Assembly: GCA_032690845.1 (NCBI GenBank)
Contig: CM064428.1
Coordinates: forward strand, 59,643,575-59,707,574
Direction: 5' to 3'
Source of the DNA: Eleusine coracana subsp. coracana
Lineage: Eukaryota; Streptophyta; Magnoliopsida; Poales; Poaceae
DNA length: 64,000 nucleotides
Part shown: piece after piece, positions 30,841-42,261 of the stretch
How the letters are laid out: each line of letters opens with the position of its first letter
How positions within the stretch are numbered: position 1 is the first letter of the stretch
Translations under genes and position numbers: made by a program
The notes under the pieces: model-generated
Seen by the model: only the letters and a program-made list of their open reading frames with translations
What the model was told of the DNA's origin: nothing
Database searches by the model: none

Positions 30841-31553
30841 CTACTTGCTGATGAGACTTCGATGTCCACTCTGTGGTGAAAATGAGAAATGAAACATCGG
30901 TGTTTCTCTAATGCAGATTTGATGTTTGAGACATGGATGGACTATTGTTGCTCTTAGGCATCATGGATCTGTAGTTAAAGGATTTTTTTTTTAAAAAGCC
31001 GATAGAGTTGTAGTTGTAACAGCCCACAAATTTTGGACATCAATTTGTTGTATCTAAAGATCACCAAATGATCTATCAGATTTTCATCTATGTTAAAATC
31101 TCCATTGCCGTGCTTTTACCTTGGAAAAATATCCTCCAAATTTAATTTGGGAATCAAGATCAAAAGTGGAACCAAGTTGGAATTCAAAATTGAATTGAGT
31201 TTGAATCAATTTCATTTGAAACGCAGATCAAATAATTGTCAAATCCTTTTGAATGGACGCCATGCAATTGGGCGATTTCTTTTATTCTCCTCTCACGCCA
31301 GCCCATGCTTGTTTTCCCTCCGGACTGAAATAGAAGCAGCAGAAGCAGTCGAGCCCAACGAAAGAATCGGTCCACCTGGCCCAGTCCTCGCCACCACCCT
31401 GTTTGTCGTCTTCCTCGAACGCCTCAGAACCGAGCACGCAGCAGCGACCCGGACATCGAGGCCATGCATCGCAATCACGTGAGCCCGCGCCTCCCTCCAA
31501 ACCCTAGTTGCTCGCCTATAAGAATCCCTGGATGCCACTGCCTCCAGCAGTGC

Positions 31554-31903
31554 TGTTGGAGTTCACCGCGATCACGTCGCCGGCAAACGCCTGAAGAACT
31601 CGACATGAGAATGAGAGGTGGAAGAGAGAGTTTGTGCTGCGAAACATGGCAGCGTTTTCTGTTATTCTCATTGCTATTTGAAGGGAAACAAAACCGAATC
31701 AAGGCCGGCCGAATCGGCTGCCATGCGCGACATGCACCACGAACTGGTCATGCCGCGCGACGTGCTCCGCACGAACTGAGCATGCGTCAAGCACACTACG
31801 TGCACAGCCGGTGAAGCCGTGCCCACTAACAATGTAAAGCAGCTAATTAAGGAACTAACTAAAAGAAGAAAAACTAAGTGACCGTGCTCTAGAGTATTCA
31901 ACA
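31554..31903 (-). repeat. Copia-2 3' LTR
   Basis: Begins TGTTGGAGTTCACCG and ends GAGTATTCAACA on the plus strand. 350 bp. Confidence 0.93.
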
Positions 31904-31912
31904 TTTCTCCCC

Positions 31913-32691
31913 CTAATCTTGTGCACGATCACCTGAATTCTTGACGCCGATCTTGCCGCGCAGCTCCTGGAAGCGAACACGGCCCAGTGCCTTGGTCAGA
32001 GCATCCGCTAGCTGCAGCTCCATCGCCGTATAGCTGAGGATGACCCGCCCGTCGTCGACGCACTCCCGGATGAAATGATAGCGAACATCGATATGCTTGC
32101 TCCGGTCGTTGAAGACTGGGTTCCTGCTTAGTGCAATGGCGGACTGATTGTCCACCAGTAGCTTCGGCGCTCCAGCCTCTGCTCTGAGCATGTCGGTCAG
32201 GAGGCGAGCTAACCAGACGCCTTGACACGCCGCCGTTGCCGCCGCAATGTACTCTGCTTCACACAAAGATAGTGCGACCACTCGCTGCTTTGACGATTGC
32301 CAAGTGATGGGGTTGCCACCGAGGAAGAAAATGACGTCGCTTGGCTCTTGCGTTCATCGACGTCACCTGCCACATCTGCGTTGCTGAAGCCGATCAGCTT
32401 GGGCTGCCCCTCCTGGTGCTTGGTGTAGTGCAGTCCATGTCCATGCGTGCCAGCCACGTATCTGAGTACGCGTTTCACCGCCGCGAGGTGATCCTCCTTG
32501 GGTTCCGCCATGAACCGGCTTAAGTACCCGACCGCGAACGCCAAGTCCGGACGGGTGTGCACCAGGTATCTGAGCGCGCCAAGAACACTTCGGTACTCAG
32601 TGGCGTTCACCGACTCCGCAGTGCTCTGCTTGCTCAATTTCAGACAACTCTCCATGGGTGCTGCGCAAGGGTTGCACGACACCATACCCAA
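31913..32691 (-). pseudogene. Copia-2 RT C-terminal part and RNase H
   Basis: 32209-32691 reads GALRYLVHTRPDLAFAVGYLSRFM and LRYVAGTHGHGLHY. After a frameshift, 31913-32281 reads VALSLCEAEYIAAATAACQGVWLA, KLLVDNQSAIALS, KHIDVRYHFIRECV and ADALTKALGR, a typical RNase H to the natural end. Confidence 0.9.
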
Positions 32692-33323
32692 TGCTCCAGG
32701 AGCTTGCTAGCGTACGCAGACTGACAGAGAGTGATGCCGCCCTGGCTTTGACACACCTCAATCCCGAGATAACACGAAAGAAGACGAAGGTCACTCATCT
32801 GAAAGTTGTCCAGCATCTCCTTCTTGAACTCCTTGATCAGATCGATGCTAGTACCGGTGATGATCAGGTCATATATGTACACGCCGACGATCAGTCGGCC
32901 GCCTTCTCTGCTTCGGATGTAGACACCATGTTCTGAGCTGCTCCTCTGGAAGCCAAGTCTAGCCACGGTGGCGTCGAGTATGGCATTCTAGGCCTTGGGC
33001 GCTTGACGAGGTCCGTACAAAGCCTTGTGGAGACGAAGAACCTTCTGCTCGCTGCCGGGGATGATGAAGCCGGGCGGCTATTGAAGATACACCTCCTCCT
33101 TGAGCTCGCCATTCAGGAAGGTGCTCTTCATGTCCATGTGGTGGACTTGCCACCTTTCGTGCGCCGCTAATGCCACCATCATCCGAACTGACTCTAGGCG
33201 AGCCACCGGCGTGAAGACCTCGTCGAAGTCAATGCCGGCGCATTGTGCGTACCCCTTGGCGATGAGGCGTGCCTGTGTCGCACGACCTCGCCCTTCTCGT
33301 TCCGCTTCACTTTGTACACCCAT
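32640..33323 (-). pseudogene. Copia-2 reverse transcriptase core with altered catalytic box
   Basis: The frame contains RLIAKGYAQCAGIDFDEVFTPVARLESVR, VHHMDMKSTFLNGELKEEVYLQ and, at about 32880, GVYIYDLIITGTS where the family has YVDD. One catalytic Asp has become Tyr, so this copy cannot encode active RT even if the stops were ignored. A stop and shift near 32966-33078 also interrupt it. Confidence 0.88.
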
Positions 33324-33602
33324 TTGAGCCCGATAGCTCGGTGCCCATTAGGGAGAGTTGCTAGCTCCTATGTACGGTTATCTTCAATTGCCTTCATCTC
33401 CTCGCACATTGCCTCTCGCCATGCCGCTTCTTGCTCTGCTTCGCGGAAGGGCGACGACTCTTCAGCCGACGTGAAATTCAGCTCACCGATGACCAATCGC
33501 TGAGCCAGTCCGGGCGCAGGAGCGTTGCCGAGGATGTTGTCGATGATGCGGAACCGCAGAGGTGTGTCGCCTTAGTCAGCATCGAGGTCGTTGTCGTCAA
33601 GC

Positions 33603-34373
33603 TCAGGTGGCGGTGATGTGAACTCGAGGTGTCCCCAGTGGTGACGCCGGCGGTGACTCTGGTGGAGGTGTGTGTGCCGCAGCGGGTGTCGTGATCACCT
33701 CGGTCGTGTACTCGATGAAGGAGGGCTCAATGTCGCCGTCGGGTCCACCATCACTGTTCCAACTCCATTGAGCCGACTCATCGAACTCAACATCACGGCT
33801 GATGATGACGTGCTTAGAGACAGGGTCATAGCAGCGGTATGCCTTGGAGCCGTTCTCGTAGCCGACAAAGACGATCTTGATGCTGCGGTCGTCGAGCTTC
33901 TTCAACCCGGGCTTGGTCACCTTGACATGCGTGATGCAGCCGAAGACTCGGAAGTAGTGGACAGCCGGAGTCGATCCATGCCACGTCTCATACGATGTCT
34001 TGCCATCGAGCGCGCGCATAGGAGAACGGTTGAGGATGTGCACCGCCGTGGAGACGACCTCTCCCCAGAAGTAGCCGGTAACACTCTTAGCCTTGAGCAT
34101 GCACCATGCCATGGCGATGACGCTCTGGTTCCTCCGCTCCACCACCCCATTCTGCTGCAGGGAGTAGGGGGCGGTGAGGTGTCACTCGATGCCGCGCTCG
34201 GTGCAGTAGCGGCCGAACTCGATTGACGTGAACTCCCCCCCTCCCCCACGGTCGGTGCGGAGGACCTTCAGCTTCTTGCCAGTCTCGACCTCGATAGCTG
34301 CCTGGAAATTCTTGATCTCCGCTGGAGCTTGATCCTTGCTTGACAGGAGGCGAAGCCACATAAAGTGACTCAT
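33603..34373 (-). pseudogene. Copia-2 integrase
   Basis: Text includes KVLRTDRGGGGEFTS, VVERRNQSVIAMA (catalytic Glu region), NRSPMRALDGKTSYETWHG, FRVFGCITHVKV and KIVFVGYENGSKAYRCYDP. The expected HTD segment lies just upstream (about 34400) in a shifted or stop-interrupted frame. Confidence 0.88.
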
Positions 34374-34538
34374 GTCATCAACAAGAAGTAGAAAATATTT
34401 GTTACCACTTGGGGTGGCTGGAGCGATTGGCCCGCACTAGTCACCTTGTACCAGCTGGAGGGCTTGCTCTGCTCTATGGCGCGCTTGCCCCGGGAACGTC
34501 ACCCGCCGCTGCTTGCCGATGAGGCACCCGTCGCATAC

Positions 34539-35497
34539 CTAATCCACCTGATCAAGTGCCGGGAGCCCACGCACCATTCCCAGACTTGCCATCTTACGTA
34601 ACGAGGGAAAATTGAGGTGGCCGTACCGCGCATGCCACTGCCATGCCGTTTCCAAGCTCCAGACTGCCAGGCACACAGGGCGCCCGACATTCGGCTCGAG
34701 GTAGTAGAGGCGCGAGGGAGACCGCCGCACTAGAGCTAGGAGGCAGTGACTTGGGTCGTAGATGCGTAGAATGCCGGCGAGGATGTCAATGCGGTAGCCA
34801 GTCTCGTCGAGCTGCCCCAGGCTGATGATGCTTGCTTTCAGACGCGGGATGAAGTACACCCTGGTGAGAGTTCGATGCTCGTCGCTCTTGCAGACGAAGA
34901 CGATATTGCCGCGCCCCTCGATGCGGGTGATTGAGCCATCACCGAATTTGACGGTGCCGTAGATCTGGGTGTCGAGCTCAGAGATGAGGTGCTTGGCGCC
35001 GGTCATGTGGTTCGTCGCACCGGTGTCGAGGACCCAGCGGGTGTTGTTGCGCTCCTCCGGTGGGCCGAGGTCGGCGTAGACCTTCTGCTCTTTAGCTTGC
35101 AGTGGCGTATGCGGCGGCACGGGCACTGGGGATGGCGTCGTCGTCGGTAGCAGTGGGTCGAGGATGATGTCATGGGCCATCAACAACCCCTGCTCCGCTT
35201 CTTCTCCTTGAGTCACATGGGCTTGGGCTTCTTCATCTCGCTTCTTCTGCCTGCATTCTTTGGCCCAGTGGCCTTTCTTGCCACAGTAGTCGCTTCTTCT
35301 CGGCCAGCTTTAGAAACGGAGCCCCTCCTGCCTTTTCTGCTGGTGATTTGGCCACGCCCGTGCGGTGGCTTGCCGCCAGCATGGCGTCCACGCCCACCGG
35401 AAGCAGTAGTAGAGTTGTTGCCCTTGTGGTTCCTCATACGTGCGGTCCATTCTTCCTCCGTGAGTAGGAGACGACCACCGGAGTCTTTCCCGGGCAC
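34539..35497 (-). pseudogene. Copia-2 zinc knuckle, protease and pre-integrase
   Basis: A CCHC-like knuckle around 35240-35290 (KKGHWAKEC in one frame) is followed by WVLDTGATNHMTG (protease active site, about 35020) and the pre-integrase segment WQWHARYGHLNFPSLRKM (about 34600). Confidence 0.85.
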
Positions 35498-35512
35498 CGG
35501 CGACCTCTTGCA

Positions 35513-36148
35513 TCACTCAACAGCGCGCAGATGCCTGGTAGCCTCCTCCAGCGACAGGTTGTTCAGATCGAGCATGGTCTCCATCGAGATTGCCACGCCC
35601 TCCAGCTTCTCGGGCACCTCGTGCAGCATCTTCTTGATCACTTCTTTCTCGGTCACGTGGTTACCAAGAACTTGTATCTCATTTGCCAGGGTGTTAATAC
35701 GTAAGGCAAAATCCTCCACTAACTCACCGGGCTTGAAGGTGATGGCGTTGAAGTCTTGCCTGAGCTTTTTAGCGTTGGCCTCCTTGACGCGGTTGGCGCC
35801 TACCTGCATAATACGGATCGCATCCCACACCTCACGTGCGGTTTCCTTGACAGCTAGCCCCGCCTTCATCTCCTGAGGAACGGCTCGAAGGAGGGCGGCG
35901 AGCGTGTTGCAGTCGTCGCGGTAGTCGCTGTCGCCGGACTCGATGACGTCCCACAGCCCTGCCGCCTGAAGGTTCACTCGTATGACCAGCGACCAATCGG
36001 TGTAGTCGTTGCGGCCGAGGACCGGGTAGACAATGCCGGTTGTCGATTTCTCGACCACGCGCTCGAGGACGGTGCCTGATCGCTGGCGCGCGCGTCGTGG
36101 CGGCAGCGATGGCGAACGGCGTCGGTTGCGGTGTGGTGGAGTTAGCAT
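35513..36148 (-). pseudogene. Copia-2 Gag
   Basis: A 211-aa frame with YPVLGRNDYTDWSLVIRVNLQAAGLWDVIE, KETAREVWDAIRIMQVG and KPGELVEDFALRINTLANEIQ, a standard UBN2-type Gag. It stops before the zinc knuckle, which continues in other frames downstream. Confidence 0.88.
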
Positions 36149-36227
36149 TCTGTCCAGCTGCTAGCGGCCTGGGGCGGAGCTGCGCGACATGAGAGGCGTC
36201 GATCGGAACACGGGCTCTGATGCCAAA

Positions 36228-36577
36228 TGTTGGAGTTCACCGTGATAACGTCACTGGCGAACGCCTGAAGAACTTGACACGAGAACAAGAGGTGGAAGAG
36301 AGAGTTTGTGCTGCGAAACGTGGCAGCATTTTCTATTATTCTCATTGCTATTTGAAGGGAAACGAAACCGAATCAAGGCTGGCCGAATCGGCCGCCATGC
36401 GCGACATGCACCACGAACTGGTCATGCGGCGCGACGCACTCCGCATGAACTGAGCATGCGTCAAGCACACTACGCGCACAGCTGGTGAAGCCGTGCCCAC
36501 TAACAATGTAAAGCAGCTAATTAAGGAACTAACTAAAAGAAGAAAAACTAAGTGACCGTGCTCTGGAGTATTCAACA
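36228..36577 (-). repeat. Copia-2 5' LTR
   Basis: Partner of 31554-31903, same length, next to the primer binding site at 36211-36225. Confidence 0.93.
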
Positions 36578-38320
36578 AGTACCTCTCTCATGCTGCAAGT
36601 CCTAGCCAAACGGTGCAAACGCAAACCATGGCCGCCGCCCCAGTCCTGCTCATCGACGGCGCGAAAGATGAAGCAAGCCGCCGTCGCCAGGGACCATGAC
36701 GCTCGTGATCGTCTTTCCGTGCTGCGACTCTTTGTGCTGACCTCGTGGTGACCCGGTCGGAGGAGGACTGATCGCATGAAGCTCAAGACCGCCGCCCTGC
36801 TTTAGTTCGTCGACGACTACAGCTCGCCCGGTGAGCTGTTGTTCAGTTCCTTCGCCGTTCCGTTGTTTGCAGATCGCCCTCTCCCTTAGTTCTTAGAGCA
36901 AGGCCTTGGTTGCCTGCAGGGACGCATGTGAATGCCGAGTTGCCATCGCCTATGTCCAGTCCGTGACCCGAGGACGCTCAGAAGCACCTTGACGTCGTCG
37001 TGTTCCTATTTTTGGTGAGCTGCATCCTGATCTGAAATCCGTTCCTTAATCTCCTCCATGTGTTGCCTCTTGTGGCCCAGTCTTAGACCTTGAACTTGAT
37101 CAGATGCCGTGGAACGCCGCCGTTGCCGCTGGATGTGTTGCCAAGTCTGTGAGCTGAAGCCGTCCAAGGCATGGACGCTGGTGCTGTTCTGCAACGCTGT
37201 CTCCTTCGTCATGGATTGACTCACCCTTCATCAAGCACGTACACGAATCTGTCCTCCTTCGCATGGTGAGCACACCATCCTCCTGGTCGTCCCTCTCTGC
37301 CATCTAGGACCGATCCCTTGGCGCCCTCTATATGTTCGAGGAAATGCCGTAGTTGAGTTCCTCTTGTTCTGTTTGCTTTCGTCAGAGCCGTGTGTCATCT
37401 GCTGCGCCTTGATGAGCCTGTGCAAACCACCCGCCCTCTCTCTGCTAGTGTCGGATTTGTCCAGTGGCTGATGAATTGTTCAGATAGCCTCACCTATACT
37501 AGATGAGTAGTTCATGCTGAGCATTATCGTGAGCTAGGTGTTGCTGCCGTGAATGGGTACTCACGATGACTTTTGGAGCTTCTAGCATGTTGCGTATCTG
37601 TATACTGTCAATGGAGGTTAAGGGTTAAATTCTTGTGTTGGATTTAGCTGCCAATCTGCCATGATAGGAGTCTGCTCTGTTCTAATGTATCACGGTCTTG
37701 ATTGTTGCTTCAACGCTCAAAGTCAGTTTGGCATGATTAGCTAGTGGGATCAAAGGTCTATAGGAAGTTGTAATGGTAATCAAGGACTACAAGTTATGGA
37801 TGGTGATGCCTGATGGATTTTCCTTTGCGAAGACTAGTCCTTGATTACTACTGGTCAGCTTTAGCGCATATCATAGACTAATTTATGCCATGCAAGTGCA
37901 TGTGCTTTGTGGCTTTCCTGCAGCTCGTAGCCTAGCCTTTGTAGCTTGGACCCGCTCGTGCATGCATAATTCACGTGAGCCAGATCCAACAAGAGCAGCT
38001 ACAGTAGTTCCATTCTTTTTCTAGAGAATCTATTAAATCCAATTTATGTTAGAATTTCGTAACTAAACCATCCGACCTCCAATTAGTGTAACTCTTCCCT
38101 CGTTGGTTTTGTCTTGACTTGAAGATTAGTTCGGAAATGTTTCGAGACCTGATGCCAGAAGCTCTCTTCATTTATGTTCAATATCTTCTATTCAATCTCG
38201 TGCTATCTTATCTCACTCACTTCGTCTTCGATCTAGATTCAAGTGTGTCAGTGACTATGAAGGATCAACCGATCTGCACGAGGACTTGGGCCCTTGAGGA
38301 TCCACGAGCAAAAAGGCAAG

Positions 38321-38401
38321 CTGCTTCTTTGATGGCTGCGGCTTCCTTGTGCCTATCGCCCTGTGCCGATCGGTGTGCCCGTCCACATGTCAATCATCCT
38401 T
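38321..38401 (+). repeat. Inverted repeat arm, left
   Basis: CTTCTTTGATGGCTGCGGCT ... GTGCCGATCGGTGTGCCCGT ... CCACATGTCAATCATCC is the reverse complement, with small differences, of 39190-39262. The arms enclose the 161-bp tandem duplication. Confidence 0.82.
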
Positions 38402-38689
38402 CGGTTCTCAACAAGAAGCTAGGCCCACTAATTTTATTTGCCCCTCGCATTACGGAAGCTCCGACTGGAACCGTCATTGGATACGCTCCTGTCAGGCCAT
38501 CGCTCATGTATTCCAATAAACTTCACTGACATGCTTCGATACAGTACAACAAGCCATCACGCTGATCTTTCTCTAAAAAAAAAAAAGTCATCATGCTGAT
38601 CTCGAATTCAATCAGGAAGAACCAGAATTGAAATCCTTGCCACCAAAATTGAACTCCCGGCCACCAGAATCATGCTCTCGTATTCCGAG

Positions 38690-39011
38690 TTTATCTTGTT
38701 GGAATACGATCGATGAACTCCCTGCCATCGGAATGAAGCTCCGTGTTGCTCAGCTCGACTTAGTCTGTAGAAATCATGGCCCCAGGCATGGAAATTGATC
38801 ACGGAGGAAACCAACAATCAAGTCTGATCCCATCGTCCAATGAGCACTGCTTTATCTTGTTGGAATACGATCGATGAACTCCCTGCCATCGGAATGAAGC
38901 TCCGTGTTGCTCAGCTCGACTTAGTCTGTAGAAATCATGGCCCCAGGCATGGAAATTGATCACGGAGGAAACCAACAATCAAGTCTGATCCCATCGTCCA
39001 ATGAGCACTGC
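38690..39011. repeat. Perfect 161-bp tandem duplication
   Basis: 38690-38850 and 38851-39011 are identical at every base I compared, beginning TTTATCTTGTTGGAATACG and ending GTCCAATGAGCACTGC. They lie inside the otherwise old Tekay-like solo LTR. Confidence 0.93.
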
Positions 39012-39189
39012 TCAGATCAACATCGGATTATCATGGACACTGGGTCGAGAGAGCCGTATGCTGCTCAAATCGAGATTGGATTACCATGGGCAATGGGCTG
39101 AGCCGTCTTTTTTTTTCATGGAAGGGTAGGAAGCGGTGGAGAAGAAATACTAGGGGGCCCAGATTCCTGGCGTGGGGATGATGGATTGA

Positions 39190-39262
39190 TGGATGATTGA
39201 CATGTGGACGGCACACCGATCGGCACAGGACGATGGGCACAGGAAAGCCGCAGCTTCTTTGA
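39190..39262 (-). repeat. Inverted repeat arm, right
   Basis: Complementary partner of 38321-38401 (GATTGACATGTGGACGG ... CACACCGATCGGCACAGG). Confidence 0.82.
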
Positions 39263-40825
39263 TCACTATTGCTTATCCAGTTTTCAAAACTGCATGTGTT
39301 GTTTGCAACTGTTTTTTATGTCATACACAAGCCCCTACATGCTTACCTTCTACTGTTAAGCCATAAAAATGTTTTGCTACTATGACGATGCTTAGTCTGC
39401 CTAGTTGCATAATTTTAAACTCTCATCTGAACACTATAAAATGAATTTGTGTAAATAATTTAAAATGTGCTCTGCATGCGTGTTTGCAAATAACTCCACA
39501 AAAACCAATTTTGCGGGAGTGAGTGTAGGTGATCAGGGGCCGGAAGATAGATTGGGCAACTCCTATTAGGAGAGTGTCTATGACAGACACAGTTGTGTGG
39601 AGAGGTAGGCTATAGGTCTCTGTTGTGGTGATGTTGTTGTGAGGATTGCATAGGAAGAGGAGGATGAGGTGGAGATGCCCGTCCCGGCTGCATGACCGAT
39701 TCTTGTGTTGTATGACTCTCTAGCATTTCTTACACACCAAATCGACCCTATAGCAGTGGCTGAATCTGGATACTTGCAAAGGACTGGTGATCTATCCGTA
39801 GACGTACGAGGTAGGTGTTAGTGGTGTCCGCAGGTTACGATCCAACTCCATGAGAGGGATATCCCACTTGATCAGTGGTAAGCCCGTCACAGCTTCAGGA
39901 CCCTTAGTCTTGCGAGGCTCTGGGGGCTCAGTTCTGGAAGTACGGGAGACACCAGTCGTTGCTTGAGGATGGATTCTATGTGTGCTATATTACTATACAC
40001 CAGTTATACTATATAGCCACATCATGTGGGTACAAGTGTATATACTCTGTAGAGTAGTTATTATAATCTATGTACATAGTCGTGTCCTCCGTAATAGACA
40101 ACTGCCTTGTGAACATCCACTTGAGATTTGTTTTACTCTCTCTTCCCCCTCTCTTGAATGTTTTGTATCCGGCCTAGAGCTGTGGCCCAGTGGGAGGATA
40201 GTAGCTGGGATTAAAAATTAAACCTTGTTAGGACGTGTTAATCCTAATGGGCAAGATAATAAAACTTGATGATTTAAAATGATTTGAAATATAAAAAAAA
40301 ACATTTGCTAACTTAGCTTTCTGCACTTAGCCTTAACCCATTCTTGAAATACTTACATGCATAGCATAATTTGTTAGGGTAGAGCGACTTGTTGAGTACG
40401 CCATGTACTCAAAGCAGCACCCCTTCTCGCTTTCAAGAGATGGAGAAGACAACGAACTGGACTACAACTTTGACAATGTGGACAACGAGGAGTAGATCGG
40501 TCTCTTGCCTACACTCGAGTTGCCTGTGGAGATGGATCGACCATGAAGACTTCCGCTGTAGATTTCGCTTCCGCATATATCATTACGCGTCCGCTAGAAT
40601 TCATGTTCTTCTTCCTTGGCCTACGTGCCATGTTCTTGTACCTAGATGTTGATGATTATGTTATGGAGATGTTACCATTTGGATCTATCTTATCTTTATT
40701 TCTTGATCTTTTATGGTTTTATGATATTTACTTGTGAATGGTTGTACAAGCAACCCTCCTGAGAGTGGCTATGAGGTACAAAGGACTGGTTTTGCCTTCG
40801 GGTAAAATCAGGTCCTTACAGTAGT

Positions 40826-42261
40826 AATGTGTACTAATACACATATACATATGATCTTTGTTCAACCAGTGAACATCTACCACACCGTGATCCATTGTCC
40901 GCTCCTACGATCCAAACCGCAACACAACTCAGTCACCTCCATGACTGCGAATGACACGTCCTTTCCCTCCCGCACATCATCGGCCATACTCCCTCTCTCA
41001 TGCATCATATGCCCTTCCCCGCCCGCATGTCGCCTGCGAACTCATCGTTGTCAACGCCTATGACCCATGCCGCCACCAATGATGAGATCCCATGCTGCAA
41101 CCATGCTCCGGCCCCGCGCCATGATCCTTGTCCGCTGTGTGAAGACTAATTAATTTTTTATTTTTTCATAAGACATGTTTCCATTCATTGATAGCAATTG
41201 ACATGATGTCTAACATATGTGTATGAGTATCCTATCCTGCTTGTATTTTTCAAGGGAAAACTAAGATTTGATTCAATCTGAGAACGGTTCGGTTCGGGGC
41301 GACCCTTTCCATGCGTGAGCGACCCGTGCAACGGCTTGGCGGTTCGAGGGTTGCCCCGCTCCGGCTGCTTTGGATGATACCAATACACCACGGTGACCCA
41401 TAGGTCACTCCGCACGCATACGTCGCTCTACTGGCCCGTCTTTTACGCTCCGCGGGACTCCAGCGTACGTCGCTCGTATGCGGGACTCCAACGTAATTCA
41501 GTCCATGTCTTTTATGCTAAAATAACTCACGAAAGCAACGAAGTACATTGTTTTAGGGGAAACAAAGCAACATCTACAGATCAAAGCAAATATGACAGCC
41601 CATATCAACCTTACAAGCATTCAACTTAGGGGAAAAGAGTGACACTGCTGTTGGAGATAAGGCAGTACTGCTGAAACAAAGTTCAGGCATTCAGTTTTGT
41701 GGCAGGTTTTTAGAGCAGTTTGGTGTCACAGCAGTTCCCTGATCCTTAATAATATATAGTACTAAAATCCAGTTCCTTGCAATGCATAGTGGTTTTAGTA
41801 GAATACGTGATCCACACATCATTAATAATTTAAATGGAAAAATCTACAAACAGCTACTGATTCCATCTAAAGAAAAGCAGTTAACCAACGAAAAGCATCA
41901 GAACATGGAAGATCCCAGCTCCAAAAGCACCGTTGCCACCATGGTCAAAGTCAAGCTGAGCTGCTATCCTGTGCAACCAAAAGCAGGCCTCTGAGTTAGT
42001 TATAAGCTACCAAACTGAATTTTATTGACATTATATAGAACTGAACAGCTACAATTCATGAACTACCAGCAAAGAAAAAAGGCTTAATAAATAATTTAAC
42101 AACACCCAGGATTTATATTAAGTACACATACCAGATGCCCTTTTTCATTGTTCACATTTGCATATCCTCAGGAACAACCTCATGTATTGATGCCAAGCTA
42201 AATTTAGTGCACCCTAGACATGGATATGGTAGTTAGAACACATGAATGACCATTTCATGAG
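40826..42261. other. Non-coding sequence between Tekay-like LTR and hAT gene
   Basis: No gene is seen. Part is probably the 3' flank of the minus-strand hAT transposase gene. I found no terminal inverted repeat for the hAT element here. Confidence 0.4.

Larger units (their letters stand above)
25856..30953. mobile_element. Tourist-like MITE split by Copia-1
   Basis: The left end TTA-GAGCATCCATAGTGG (25853-25870) and the right end GGACTATTGTTGCTC-TTA (ending 30956) form imperfect TIRs flanked by TTA, as in PIF/Harbinger-derived Tourist elements. Without the nested Copia-1 and its duplication the MITE would be about 314 bp. Both halves carry ATCGGTGTTTC-type text. Confidence 0.65.
31554..36577 (-). 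mobile_element. Copia-2 LTR retrotransposon, structurally complete
   Basis: The 350-bp LTRs at 31554-31903 and 36228-36577 differ at roughly 20 positions by eye (about 6%). Target duplications are AGTGC (31549-31553) and AGTAC (36578-36582), one transition apart. The minus-strand primer site TGGCATCAGAGCCCG (36211-36225) and purine tract (complement of TTTCTCCCCCTAATC at 31902-31918) are in place. Gag, protease, integrase, RT and RNase H follow copia order but are broken by stops and frameshifts. It is inserted inside the Tekay-like solo LTR. Confidence 0.93.
31015..40820. mobile_element. Giant Tekay/Del-like Gypsy solo LTR interrupted by Copia-2
   Basis: It begins TGTAACAGCCCACAAATTT and ends GGTTTTGCCTTCGGGTAAAATCAGGTCCTTACA, a style typical of chromovirus (Tekay/Del) LTR ends. 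It is flanked by perfect 5-bp duplications GTAGT (31010-31014 and 40821-40825). Removing Copia-2 and its duplication leaves about 4.78 kb with no gag or pol coding sequence. This fits a very long solo LTR formed by LTR-LTR recombination. Open frames inside are not supported. Confidence 0.82.

Noticed and set aside
31090..31482. 130-residue plus-strand frame
   Set aside because: It falls within the Tekay-like solo LTR and has no retroelement or host domain.
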